Shown: piece after piece, positions 30,506-39,804 of the stretch
Position numbering within the stretch: the first letter of the stretch is position 1
Layout: each line of letters begins with the position of its first letter
NCBI GenBank assembly: GCA_022539475.1
Contig: VCMS01000179.1
Location: 1 to 64,000, forward strand
Direction: 5' to 3'
DNA from: Gracilaria domingensis
Lineage: Eukaryota; Rhodophyta; Florideophyceae; Gracilariales; Gracilariaceae
Length of the DNA: 64,000 nt
Notes under the pieces: model-generated
The model's database searches: none
What the model saw: only the letters and a program-made list of their open reading frames with translations
Told to the model about the DNA's origin: nothing
Made by a program: the position numbers and the translations under genes

Positions 30506-31453
30506 AAGTATTACAGGCATCGTAGCACTTGAAACAAATTCCAAGAGCATTTCTAAACCATTGACACTTGCATTTTCTGTACCCGTACAGTTCTGCCACC
30601 CTTCTGATGGTCTCATGCACGTCCTCCTACCCATCAACAAGATGTGTTACCGCTGCTGGATGGTCTTCTCCCTTCACATGAACTGCCAGGGTTGCCATTT
30701 CATATAGAGGGCCATCATTGGAAGCATTCCCGAAAGCAACGATTAAATGTGTGTCGAACTGGGGGTCGTTTTCAACCAAGGCTAGCGCCCCACTATTTTT
30801 CGTGAAACGAATGTCCCCTATGTCACAGTTTTCATCTTGAGGGTACGCAACCAGGTTCGAAAGGATGTCAACACTTTTGAAATACCGGAGTTAACTTCTG
30901 TTTTCCACTTCGACAGTCCATTGTACGTGAAGTTAGGGAGTCCACTGTCTTTTCTAGTGCTCACCACTGCTTGTTGACGCTCTTCGTGAAGTCCGTGCGA
31001 TTCATTTAATGAGAGTGCAAGTCTCTCAAGTTCGGCTGCACATCTTTCGTAGCCTTCCCTGTCAAGGTCCTGATCAATTTCGGTACCATTGGATAATCTC
31101 ACCCGTGCGCCTTGGTTTCCAGAGATGCCAAAAGTGTAGCCACCCAGGTGCTCCATGAAACTCTCGGCATCCTCTATATCTCGCCCAGTAGCAATTCCGA
31201 AACCAACGAGTGCGTTGATGTACTTCATGCATTTGACTGTTTCGGCAGGAATGTTCTCCCCAGCTCTTTCCAGAGTACCGTCAACATCACTAATCACGGC
31301 GTAGCCATTTTCGAATATTTCGTTAGCCAGCTGCTGAGAAGTTACTTCTTGGGCTCTAACTTCTGAGTTATACATGTTTTGAAAGCTTTCGAAAGGGTTC
31401 GTTTCGCAAATGGGTGTGGGTATACGAATGAGAAGGATGTGATTGATGTTCAC
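30506..31453 (-). pseudogene. HAD-superfamily phosphatase-like protein (copy 2), frameshift and stop
   Basis: 'YAVISDVDGTL' is an intact HAD motif I with both aspartates. 'GFGIATGRD' matches motif II, and 'YTFGISGNQGARVRL' the GNHGA-like segment; the overall layout is that of Cof/trehalose-phosphate-phosphatase-type HAD enzymes. The open frame stops at 30,818, but homology to copy 1 continues in another frame ('LVENDPQFDTHLIVAFGNASNDGPLYEM', then after a TAG near 30,627 'EDVHETIRRVAELYGY') to about 30,506. There are therefore one frameshift near 30,850 and one stop. The genes face each other tail to tail, 55 bp apart. Confidence 0.65.
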
Positions 31454-32002
31454 AAGGTGTTTCGTAGTATAAAAAGAGTCTAAGAACGACCATATACGGG
31501 TATTGTAGTACTGTTTTAAAACGTTACTAGGAGGAGAAGTTTTTGCATCGATTTGAAGTAAAGAAAGGATGATTTAGTCATAAATTATATGTACGGGTTC
31601 AAGTGGGTAAAGAAAACTGTAAATATCTTTAACATGAGCTTAGAAATCAAGAAGAGTAAAACAACCTCCATTACGGTTTGAAACCCATAAAAGGTTTACC
31701 TTACTTTATACGGGTGCCCCAAGTAATGCAAACGCTTAGTTCTTCAGAAATATCACAATTTTTGTACTTGTTTCGTTACTAGTATCGTGCACTTTAATGA
31801 TATGGAATGACCATTTTCTATCTAGCAAAATCTTAGCGAAGTATTAGTGATAACGGATGTAGGATTTAAAGGGGCATATTTGAACCACAGAAGGACGAAC
31901 AATATAAGTAATGTAATAGGAACAGGTCATTTCGATAAAGTAACTTTTATGTTTAACTATCTCTAAAAGGTTTACAACACCGAAAAGTCATGTGTTCTAA
32001 CC
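31454..32002. other. AT-rich spacer
   Basis: No gene is supported. Positions 30,940-31,920 are missing from element 2. Confidence 0.3.
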
Positions 32003-32905
32003 TCAAAGCTGGGGGAATGGGGAGGGGTATAACTCTTCCTTAACAACGTTGACGTAGTTTGTATGAAAAGGAGCGGGGTCACCCCCTACGATGTTTCTTT
32101 CTTGGCGGGAAAAGTCGTAGAAGTACGCGTTCCTAAACTGAAAGTCGGAGAAAGAAGTAGGGAAGCCAACGAGAGTTTTCCCATATGCAAGAAGTCGCCC
32201 AACCGTTTCTTCCAGGTTGAAAGTAGTACCTGTCTTAAGCGAAACTATCTTCAACAGCTCTTTCATTATTGTGAACACAACCGTACTGTACTCCGTAGCG
32301 ACTACGTCCATAGGAATGAAACCTCTTGAGGCCCCGACGATGTTGAACGCTGATAGCCACACGAGCTTCTCATAATAGCTTACGAGAAATGTGTCTTCGT
32401 CGACAACCCCGCAAGTGAGACCCATAGACCTAAACCTGTCTGCAACGTTGGAGGCCCACTTTCCTGTTGCGACAGTGAGACCATCCGAACTTTGAGGAGT
32501 GACACCATCCTGCGGAGCTGCGTTTCTTGAGGGGACACCAACGTATAGGACAACTTTTGAACATTTGTCCACACCGAGCTTCGAAACCAATGGTATGATG
32601 TCTCCATTCTGGAAGAAAACGAGATTCTCTCTAAGCGAATAAGGGCAAGCCTGAATTACGGTCTCCAGGGTGTTCGTTCTTCCACAAACTAGTATCGGTA
32701 CATCAGAAAGATGAGAGGTAGCAGCCATGCTGCAGAATTCGTGTGCGGAAATGACCGTATCTTCTTCGTTCGCCAGCATGGTACCTATACGTCCCCTTCC
32801 AACAATAACGGCCCGAGTCCTTCGGGCGGGAGATGAGGCCTGAGGGACGTCAGAGTATCTGGGACTCGGAGGCGGAGTGGGAGGCATGTCGTACTGGGAG
32901 TTCAT
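32003..32905 (-). CDS. Ketopantoate-reductase-like NAD(P)-dependent oxidoreductase
   Basis: The frame is about 300 residues from the methionine at 32,905, which matches the start kept in element 2; the frame is open further upstream to 33,106 but with non-protein-like composition. A proline-rich N-terminus is followed by a Rossmann start 'TRAVIVGRGRIGTML' (GxGxxG-like, residues about 25-40). The C-terminal helical half contains 'YYEKLVWLSAFNIVGA' and 'IMKELLKIVSLKTG', matching the PanE/ApbA C-terminal domain with its conserved lysine and glutamate. PanE reduces ketopantoate in pantothenate synthesis; in eukaryotes related proteins have unknown substrates. The frame is intact here and nearly identical in element 2, which has one premature stop. 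Its presence inside a transposon suggests capture from the host. Confidence 0.6.
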   Translation of the reverse strand: MNSQYDMPPTPPPSPRYSDVPQASSPARRTRAVIVGRGRIGTMLANEEDTVISAHEFCSMAATSHLSDVPILVCGRTNTLETVIQACPYSLRENLVFFQNGDIIPLVSKLGVDKCSKVVLYVGVPSRNAAPQDGVTPQSSDGLTVATGKWASNVADRFRSMGLTCGVVDEDTFLVSYYEKLVWLSAFNIVGASRGFIPMDVVATEYSTVVFTIMKELLKIVSLKTGTTFNLEETVGRLLAYGKTLVGFPTSFSDFQFRNAYFYDFSRQERNIVGGDPAPFHTNYVNVVKEELYPSPFPQL

Positions 32906-33307
32906 TACAAGTGTTCGAATGTTTTTGTGTGACGATAGAAATGGAAGATGGGGCGGAGAACTGCTGGGGTAAAGAGTGATACTTAAGTAAAAACGGTTGG
33001 GAAGCGCAGAACGGGAACATGGTTCACTTTGTGAAAGTGAGCGAAATGTATGATATGTGATTGTACTGAATGAATGATAGGGCTTGTATGAGACGACAAG
33101 CCACAAAGTGTGATGATGTTTTATGAAAGGTAGGTGGAAGAGTAGAAAGTGTGCAATGAATGAAACTGATTTCGAACCTGAGTTGTAAAGTAGTTGTAAA
33201 GTACGAGTTACGGGGAGCTTGAATACAGGATGAAAGGAGCCATTTTGGCTTCATAAATGACGTGAACGGGTTCTATAGCTTCACTTGGATTGCTATAATT
33301 AAAAGGA

Positions 33308-33623
33308 TGGAGTTGGATTGCGCCCGAATACGTCTATAAAGGTCGTAGAAGCACTTATGAAGGAAGGAGTTGTAGACATGTTATTGTTGATGACGGTGGA
33401 GCCAGGGTTTGGAGGACAGGCGTTTATGGAGGGTGTTCTTGATAAGGTGCGACATGCAAGGGAGTTGTACCCAAGAATAGGGATACAGGTGGATGGAGGT
33501 ATTGGACTGAGTACTGTGAAAGCAGTAGTGAAGGCCGGTGCAAACATTTCAGTTGCAGGATCTGCCATCTTTGGCGCGAGTAACCCAGCTCATGTCATAG
33601 CTGGTTTTCGAAAGGTTTGTTAG
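33308..33623 (+). pseudogene. RPE: Ribulose-phosphate 3-epimerase C-terminal fragment
   Basis: About 105 residues match the last half of the RPE TIM barrel: 'LRPNTSIKVVEALM', 'VDMLLLMTVEPGFGGQAF', 'DKVRHARELYP', 'IQVDGGIGLSTVKAVVKAGANISVAGSAIFG'. These include the MxVxPGFGGQ loop and the catalytic aspartate in VDGG. The N-terminal half, including the first metal-binding residues, is missing; upstream sequence is promoter-like for the divergent reductase. The fragment cannot be an active epimerase alone. It is preserved as an open frame in element 2. It is best explained as a gene fragment captured by the element, or as an exon whose partner exons lie elsewhere. Confidence 0.8.
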
Positions 33624-33699
33624 AGATAGTAGCATAAATTTATTGTTTATTACATTGTTACCTTTACGTGTTATCACGACTATATTCTCCGTCTCCATT

Positions 33700-34020
33700 G
33701 GAGATCTATTTCTCCTGTATCACAACCGGGAAAGGATGTGAGAGAACATAAATATATCCCCAGTGGAAGCTGAGAGGGAGGGTGAACTACTCTACGTGCT
33801 ACCATTGTTACCCATCCGGTGTCGAGTGGTGACATATTCTTTTTCTGTCACAACCCACAAAGGATGTGAGGGAAGAAGAACATGCCCGCAGTCGAGACAG
33901 AGGGTGAGCAACTCTAAGTACAATCACTAGTCCCTAGCTTGCCTCCACTGGCAATATCTTCCTGTTTTGCTATAACCATCGAGTGAGGTTATGGTGGAAG
34001 AGAAAAATATCGCCGGTCGA
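33700..34020 (+). repeat. Three imperfect repeats of about 125 bp
   Basis: Segments near 33,708, 33,835 and 33,953 share 'tcctgt.tcacaac...aaggatgtgag' followed by 'gagaa..ata...cc.c..tcga..g.gaggGtg'. They precede the coiled-coil gene and are retained in element 2. They may be promoter repeats; the function is unknown. Confidence 0.45.
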
Positions 34021-34256
34021 GGCGAGGTGGGTGGGGACTATGTGAAGAGGGGACAGAGAGATGGCGCTTAAATAGTGGAAGGTGCGGAGGTGTACAGTAG
34101 ATGTTTTGGCGGGAAATGGGATGAGGGAAACAGGGACAATCATGGTGCTGGATATAGCCCGTGTGGTTGGACAGTGGGGGTGGACAGCACAGTTTAGCTC
34201 GATTGCACTGTATCGCAGCGGAAACTTCGATCCAACTACTACTTCTTCTTCTGAAG

Positions 34257-35186
34257 ATGTCGAACGGATACGTGAAAGATGAGGAGCTGTTGGCGCTGTT
34301 GGAGGGGGAGGAGGTACCGCAGACGCCGTCACCAAAGCGGGAAGAGGACGTGATTACGGCGGCTGGTCGGATGTTGCAGAAGAAGGAAGCGGCCGATGAA
34401 GGAAAGAAGTGTGAGGCGAGGAGAGGGGATGGTGATGAGGTGGAGAAGGGGGTAGAATTGGAGGTGGAGGGGGTCGCAATGGAGAGAAGGGGTGCGGTGC
34501 ATCTGAGTCAGTTAGAGGTTGGAGACCAGATAGAGAGTGGGGGCGGAGAGGGTGACAGAGAGATGCGGTTTGTAAGGGAGATGAAGGCGAGAGTGGGGAT
34601 GTTGGGGTTGGTGATGAAGGAGCAACTGGACGATGGAATGGTGGAGATTGTAACGGAAATGGGCGGTGTGGTGCTGAGTGGGGGTGGTAGTGGTGTTTCG
34701 GTTGAGGCGATTTCGAGCCTGCGGAATTCGTTGTCGGTATTGGGAGTGGAGATGAGAAATCATGTGTATGGGATAGTGGAGTGTGCGGGAAGGGAGGTTG
34801 GAGAGTTGCGGGAGGAGAATAGGGTTCTGAACGAGAGGTTGGACGTGCTGGAGAAGGAGGTGAAGGAGCTGGGCAAGAGGCAAAGATTGGTGGAAGAGGA
34901 GACGGTGAAAGGACGTGTGGAGGGAAAGACGGAGAAGGGAAGTGTGGGAAGGGTGGCGGTGCAGAAGGGGTCTCCTGTGACACCGAAGACAAAGGTTGGT
35001 GGGGTTGGGGATGGGAAGAGCCGTCTGAAGAAGAGGCGTAAGGAGATGAAGAAGGTGGTGGAGGAGGTGCGGCGCGAGGGAGTCGGAGCTCCGGTGGTGA
35101 CTGGGTTTAGGAGTGCGGCGGAGGTAGCGCGGACTGCGAAGGGGATTCTGAGGGGACAGGAGGAGAGAAGGATGGGAGGGATTTGA
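34257..35186 (+). CDS. Acidic coiled-coil element protein
   Basis: This is an intact frame of 309 residues from the ATG at 34,257. The sense strand is strikingly purine-rich (G/A), giving a Glu/Lys/Gly/Val-rich protein. Residues about 175-235 form a clear heptad coiled coil ('VGELREENRVLNERLDVLEKEVKELGKRQRLVEE'). The C-terminus is basic ('GKSRLKKRRKEMKKVVEE') with 'KGILRGQEERRMGGI' at the end. No family is recognised. Near-identical copies exist in elements 2 and 3, all open, so it is the best-preserved gene of the family here. It ends 470 bp from the right terminus. It is possibly a DNA-end-binding or multimerising accessory factor; this is inference. Confidence 0.65.
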   Translation: MSNGYVKDEELLALLEGEEVPQTPSPKREEDVITAAGRMLQKKEAADEGKKCEARRGDGDEVEKGVELEVEGVAMERRGAVHLSQLEVGDQIESGGGEGDREMRFVREMKARVGMLGLVMKEQLDDGMVEIVTEMGGVVLSGGGSGVSVEAISSLRNSLSVLGVEMRNHVYGIVECAGREVGELREENRVLNERLDVLEKEVKELGKRQRLVEEETVKGRVEGKTEKGSVGRVAVQKGSPVTPKTKVGGVGDGKSRLKKRRKEMKKVVEEVRREGVGAPVVTGFRSAAEVARTAKGILRGQEERRMGGI

Positions 35187-35329
35187 AGCCGTTTTGGGGC
35201 GAGGCGGGTATACGAGAAGGGGGAGGGTTGTACACCTGACTTCTACAAAATGACGTTTGCGGAGACGGAGAGAGAGGATGCGAACGCGTGGTGGGCGAGA
35301 AATGGGTAAATAGCGGGGGTGGTGTGGAC

Positions 35330-35654
35330 TGGGAAGAAGCGATGGGATGATTGAGGTGGGATGAGTTGCGATTGGCATTGCAACATGGGAGAAAATGGAA
35401 AGGCAAACTAGCACGAGTGCAGTTTTGAGAGAGGGTCGCGGAAAAGAGTGAATGGGGTGGTGCGGCGAAGTAGAACCTCTACAAAAACTAGGGGACCCAA
35501 GAACTAAACTGCGCGAAATGGAATTTAATATTCCAAAATTTCTTAATTTTTTGAGTGCCAGCCTCTGCTACCCCCTCGCGCGCCCAAAATAGCCCCAAAA
35601 CTAGCTTAGTTTCTAAAGCGAACAGACTATATTCCACTTTGCAGAACACAGACG
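35330..35654 (+). repeat. Conserved right end of element 1 with terminal inverted repeat
   Basis: The last 325 bp are shared by all four right ends in the window. They include GGAATTTAATATTCC (35,520-35,534), a perfect palindrome, 'ACTAGCTTAGT' (35,601-35,611) and the terminus TGCAGAACACAGACG (35,640-35,654). Confidence 0.8.
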
Positions 35655-36460
35655 CTACTCGACGCCTCGACAACACCGCAATGCTTGGAAATCATGCCTC
35701 GCCGAGATGTTGCAGAAAGCGCGTGCTGCCATGGAGAAGGCGCAAGCTACTTTTAAGCGCAACTTTGATAAGATCATCCGCCAACCCTTACCTCAACTAT
35801 CCAGGTGATCATTTAGATGGTTTACGTACGGTGCATGTCTGATATCGGGGCTCAAGTTTCTACGATGTGCCTGGTTCGGCACTGTATTGTGTGTAACTCG
35901 TATCTTTGTCAAACGTGTGCGTTATTGGTGACTAATTTATCGCTGATGATTGCGGATGTAACGGAAAAAGAACGTAATTTTTTGAGATTGGCACTGTGCC
36001 TGTTGTGTGCAAATAACACGGATAAACGAGCCATGCGTACGTCTTTGATGCGAAAAAGATACGGCATACATCAGATTTTGTTCTAAAACAGGCACAGAGT
36101 AGACAAATGAGCCTTTTCAACAGGCTCAGACACTACATAGACCGTGCAAATGTTCGCCAGGGTTACGGGTGGACGATCACGTATTCATTCGCAAATATTA
36201 CTATAATTCCTGAAAAGAAAGGTCGTCACAAGCTTTCGCACATCACGATTGGAACCTTCCGGGTGGTATCTCTTACAACAGACAGGGTGGTGTTGGACAT
36301 TGATAATAACACGAACGGATATCACACGACCGCGTTTGCAAAGCCCCCACGCTGTTACCGGCTTTTGCTCGTTCTTCAGTATCCTTCCAGGGTGACACGC
36401 TTCAGAAGGCTTCGCGCCGGGCAATTCTCCCTACGCGAGAGCGTGGGTTAACCGATCTAC
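35655..36460 (+). pseudogene. Ty3/gypsy integrase C-terminal fragments
   Basis: Directly outside element 1, 'QHRNAWKSCLAEMLQKARAAMEKAQATFKRNFDKIIRQPLPQL' (about 35,665-35,800) resembles the helical tail of a Ty3/gypsy integrase core. At about 36,140-36,330, 'KKGRHKLSHITIGTFRVVSLTTDRVVLDID' resembles its GPY/F small barrel. About 300 bp of unrelated sequence and several stops separate them. Together with the chromodomain at 37,839 they look like the 3' part of a decayed chromovirus on the plus strand, cut on the left by element 1. Confidence 0.6.
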
Positions 36461-37838
36461 TGGATACGTCGACCCTTGCACCCCTTCGGCTCGCTACCGT
36501 TTCACGGATCCATGCCGTACTCTCTCTCCTAGCAATAACGTCACCCGACGTGGCCACACGACTCCTGGCGGCAATGACTACGGAGGGGGAGAATGCTGGC
36601 AACACCACTTCGATTTCTTCGGCGTTGCCGCCCAATCCAGTCATGGATAAAGCGGCTGTTGGTGAGACATCACAACCGCGCTGTAGGGAGAGCACCACTG
36701 CTGTGGTAGCGCCGCGCGCGTTATCGCCACACACTGCAACCAGTTTGCATGTCAGTAAAAATTCAGAAACCTCCATGGGAAAGAAACCATGAAGTTTCGG
36801 GAAACGCCGTCCCCACCGCCGCCCGGAAGGCTCAAGATACGCAAAGACGCCACGTGCGTCCTCTCGGGTGCTAAGCAGGTCTCAATTGATCCTTACCTGC
36901 TGGCTAAAGCCCCGTAGGCGAGAGAAGACGCGGCAGACCAATCGAATTTTCAAAGAGTGTAGAAATATAGAAGAAGCAACACTGTAAACGTGTCGCACCT
37001 CCTGGAAGGCCCAGGAGGAACTATCTCTCATTAGCTTTTCAATCCGATTTCTATATGTGCCAATTTTTTTTAGTACTCTAATATCTTTTCAATGGCAATT
37101 ACATGTCAAATTTTTTGGCTTGCCATCTCTCAATAGAAATTATATGTTACTGTTTTCTTCAATCAACAGAGTTCCGAAAGTATTCTTCTTGAAACGTGAA
37201 TGAAATCTTAATGACAGAAGCACTCCAGTATTTCCCCTTTGGAAGGACTGGGGTATATGAAACCGAAGTGGTGACTGATGTGCAAGCTGGCTTACCTCAG
37301 AATTACACTTGAAAGTGTGTGGCGCACGCAATCGGCACTTGCGGAAAAATCCCACAATGTTTCGAGAAATTGAAGGCACAAACGTTGCTGCAAAACACCC
37401 GCCTCTTAAGATACTGCCACGGGGACCGTTTCATAACCATTCAAAATTGATAGGGCTCTGCGGCACGCGCGACGCATGCGATCTTACCCTCGCTCAATTG
37501 GATTCCAACCATCTCATCTAACATGCCGCCATGCGTACGGCGCGTAACTGTGTGACAACCGCGTCGTAACGGCCTACACTCGGAGCTGGAAAGTGGAGCT
37601 CAATCGCGGCCCGGTCCAACTTTTCTGGAACACCTCGCGAAATACATTAAACTCCTTAAGACGAACGTTTCCAAACGACACAACTCTCGTAGAGTTTGGA
37701 TAGTAACCCGCAAAGTTGACGCACCTCCGCATCGGCGGATTTTTGCAAAGCTCTCATCGGGTGAACACCCATCTAGGGTAACTTCACATCGATCCGCGTC
37801 GGAAAGAATACCCGGACGGTCACCGCAATTAATCCCCA
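36461..37838. other. Unassigned; possible Ty3/gypsy remnant
   Basis: No clear gene is seen. About 37,600-37,838 has an open plus-strand reading ('LEHLAKYIKLLKTNVSKRH...') leading into the chromodomain frame and may be linker polyprotein sequence. Confidence 0.3.
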
Positions 37839-38087
37839 ATGGAGGAGGAGAGCAGCCACGCCACAAAGAAAACTGACACCTATCCACATGAATTTGTGGA
37901 GGAACGCCTATTGCATTACGTATATATTCCCAAGAAGGAGATCATGTATCAAGTAAGATGGTATGGATACACGCCCGAGAACACCTGCGAGCCTGTGTCA
38001 CATCTCCCGAGTTCTAAGATATTATCCTACCATATGAGAACGAAGACCACTCCCTCGGGGAACCTAGACGAAGCCAAGGTAGGATGA
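37839..38087 (+). pseudogene. Chromodomain of a Ty3/gypsy chromovirus (fragment)
   Basis: The open frame encodes 'HEFVEERLLHYVYIPKKEIMYQVRWYGYTPENTCEPVSHLPSSKIL'. This is a chromodomain with the YxVRWxGY core, the T-x-EP-x-x-L signature and a following helix. Chromodomains at integrase C-termini steer chromoviruses to heterochromatin marks. It is preceded at 35.7-36.4 kb by integrase pieces in the same direction. It is probably a remnant, as no flanking intact polyprotein is present. Confidence 0.7.
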
Positions 38088-38900
38088 TCTGGGTCAGGAC
38101 ATTGGAGAGCCACCCCCATGGCTGGATTGGATATCTCTCAGAGGTTACCTTGAGGTGCAGAACCCCGACGTGAGGGGTACAGCACAGCATATCACTGAAT
38201 TACGGTTTGACACCGGTTTCCGGTTTAATTTTCCACCGACACACGGTTTCAAGATACTAAGCCGAGTAAAGAAGGAAAAGAAGTCAAAAAAAGCTCCCAC
38301 CAGGAAGTAGACGAAGAAGAATACCGAGGCAAAACTCGTTAAAGGAAAACTAAAAGGGTTTTCAGTATACTTGCAGACAAGATGAGTGGTGTAGTAAGGT
38401 AATATGACCAATGTCATTGAAAAATAAGTAAGTTTTTTTCTCACTGACATTTCCATGAGTGTGATTTTTTGAAAAAATTAAATTCCTCAAAAGTGCCCTT
38501 ACATTTTATTGAAAGGCATCAATTTCATTTACCGCGGCATGATGATTCAATGAAAATGGGTTTTGCTAGGGAATAGCTCAAGAGAAAGTGCGAAATACCA
38601 TGGCAAGAAGGGATGAATTCAGAAATTACCATTAGTTGGTGTTGATTTCTAATACTTATATGCAGGGGTCATCCCTTGCGAGTATTGTATTACTGCGGTT
38701 TCTAGAACTACGTCAACTACCCCTGGAGGGGTCAGCACCACGAGAGGTTCCCTGCCCGAGTGGGAGCTGGCCAACCGCAAGCGCTCCCATCTGGGGTGGG
38801 TCCGTCACTCCTGGAGGAACATGGACCACCAAAGCCAGCAAGCTTTCGTGAATAGCCTCCACGCGCTGAGGGTACGGTACCCCCGGCCCAGACGTTACCT
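38088..38900. other. No gene seen
   Basis: This is mixed AT-rich sequence with no supported feature. Confidence 0.3.
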
Positions 38901-38901
38901 G

Positions 38902-39540
38902 CTAGGCTACAAGCCTTATCTGCCAACCTTCCGGTGCCGCTGCTGGTGCGTTTTTCACGCTGGAAGTTGCTGCCACCGATGGCTGACCCATTCCGTGGTC
39001 GTCCACCTCTTTCAAATCCCACTCCTGATCATCCCAAGCAACGGAAGCCTCGAAATCGGCTCTGAACACAAACCCAGTAAGGTGCCTCATCGGAACCATT
39101 CGAATGGTATTCGACAGCACGAAAGGGTGCTCTTTCGTAAGAGGGACACCCTCGCGCTGGTCGTAGCACACGGAGTTTTCGCCAGACGGATACATACTTC
39201 CAGGAGAATAGTTGTAGGCGCGAGCCCGTTACTGCTGCTTGGGCTGATTCTAGTACGGGACCTGTTTCCAGTTGACCAAATCCAGGACCCCCAGTAGAAC
39301 GTTCCACTCGGCGGCGTTCCGCTTAGATCCAAGGAGGATGTACCAATCCAATCGTGTCATGACGTTCCTCAACAGAGGAAGGATATACTACCGACGGTGA
39401 TTGTCGTACACCTTTCGAAGCAGGTGCGCCGCCACAAGCGCTGCACATTCGGCAAGAAAGAGGGACCAATACCCCGACTGGGTGTTCTTGAATAATTTGA
39501 AGATTTGTAACGGGAGCACACAGAGATGGCACACTGAACG
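38902..39540 (-). pseudogene. Unrecognised minus-strand ORF relic (retroelement-like?)
   Basis: A minus-strand reading continues through stops: 'NVMTRLDWYILLGSKRNAAEWNVLLGVLDLVNWKQVPY' (about 39,368-39,250), then 'YNYSPGSMYPSGENSVCYDQREGVPL', then a frame to 38,902 with 'WDDQEWDLKEVDDHGM'. The composition is protein-like, but I cannot assign a family; a gag-type polyprotein is one possibility. Confidence 0.3.
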
Positions 39541-39548
39541 GATTTCGT

Positions 39549-39733
39549 GTAACGGGTTCTATACATCGAAAAACTGCTTTTATTGGTCTATTAGCTATTC
39601 TACTACACGTTTTGGCCTTATGATCTACTTAGAGCCAGTATAGAAGTTTCAGTGCTGATCTCGAACGTCAAAAAGTCTATATAAGCGGTTTCTTCTCGCG
39701 GAGCCGCTTCTCACTTCTGTCTTCGGAGTCAAC
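39549..39733 (+). repeat. Possible solo LTR
   Basis: The segment begins TGTAACGGG, a common LTR start, contains a TATATAAG box near 39,677 and ends ..GTCAACA. No target duplication or partner LTR was found, so this is only a candidate. Confidence 0.25.
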
Positions 39734-39804
39734 ACACCTACGTCTAAGTCTACTAGAGTATACGGTAAATAGTAGAGAAATAACACTAGATAGAAGTAAA
39801 TTAG

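Larger units (their letters stand above)
12772..35654 (+). mobile_element. Element 1: 22.9 kb DNA transposon with epigenetic and metabolic cargo
   Basis: The boundaries come from comparison with element 2. Sequence identity begins exactly at CGTCTGTCTCTTGCA (12,772 here, 46,805 there) and ends exactly at TGCAGAACACAGACG (35,654 here, 57,529 there). These two ends are inverted repeats matching at 12 of 15 positions. No convincing target-site duplication is visible (left flank ..ctagtg, right flank ctactc..). The left flank is unassigned or tRNA-like sequence and the right flank is a Ty3/gypsy integrase fragment. Genes run transposase (+), coiled-coil (-), SET (-), methyltransferase (-), palindrome array, ParB-like (+), dioxygenase-like (+), HAD (+), HAD (-), reductase (-), epimerase fragment (+), coiled-coil (+). 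The transposase resembles the Plavaka/Tnp2 branch of the CACTA superfamily, but the termini do not read CACTA. Confidence 0.85.

Noticed and set aside
34354-35414. Long open frames on the antisense strand of the coiled-coil gene (also at 56,259-57,289 and 62,908-63,968)
   Set aside because: They are open in all three copies, but their Pro/Ser/His/Leu composition is what a purine-rich sense gene gives in antisense; no domain or start context supports them.
12772-35654. Giant-virus insertion instead of a transposon
   Set aside because: Methyltransferase, SET and ParB-like genes also occur in large viruses, but there are no capsid, polymerase or packaging genes, and two copies share terminal inverted repeats with a transposase beside one end.
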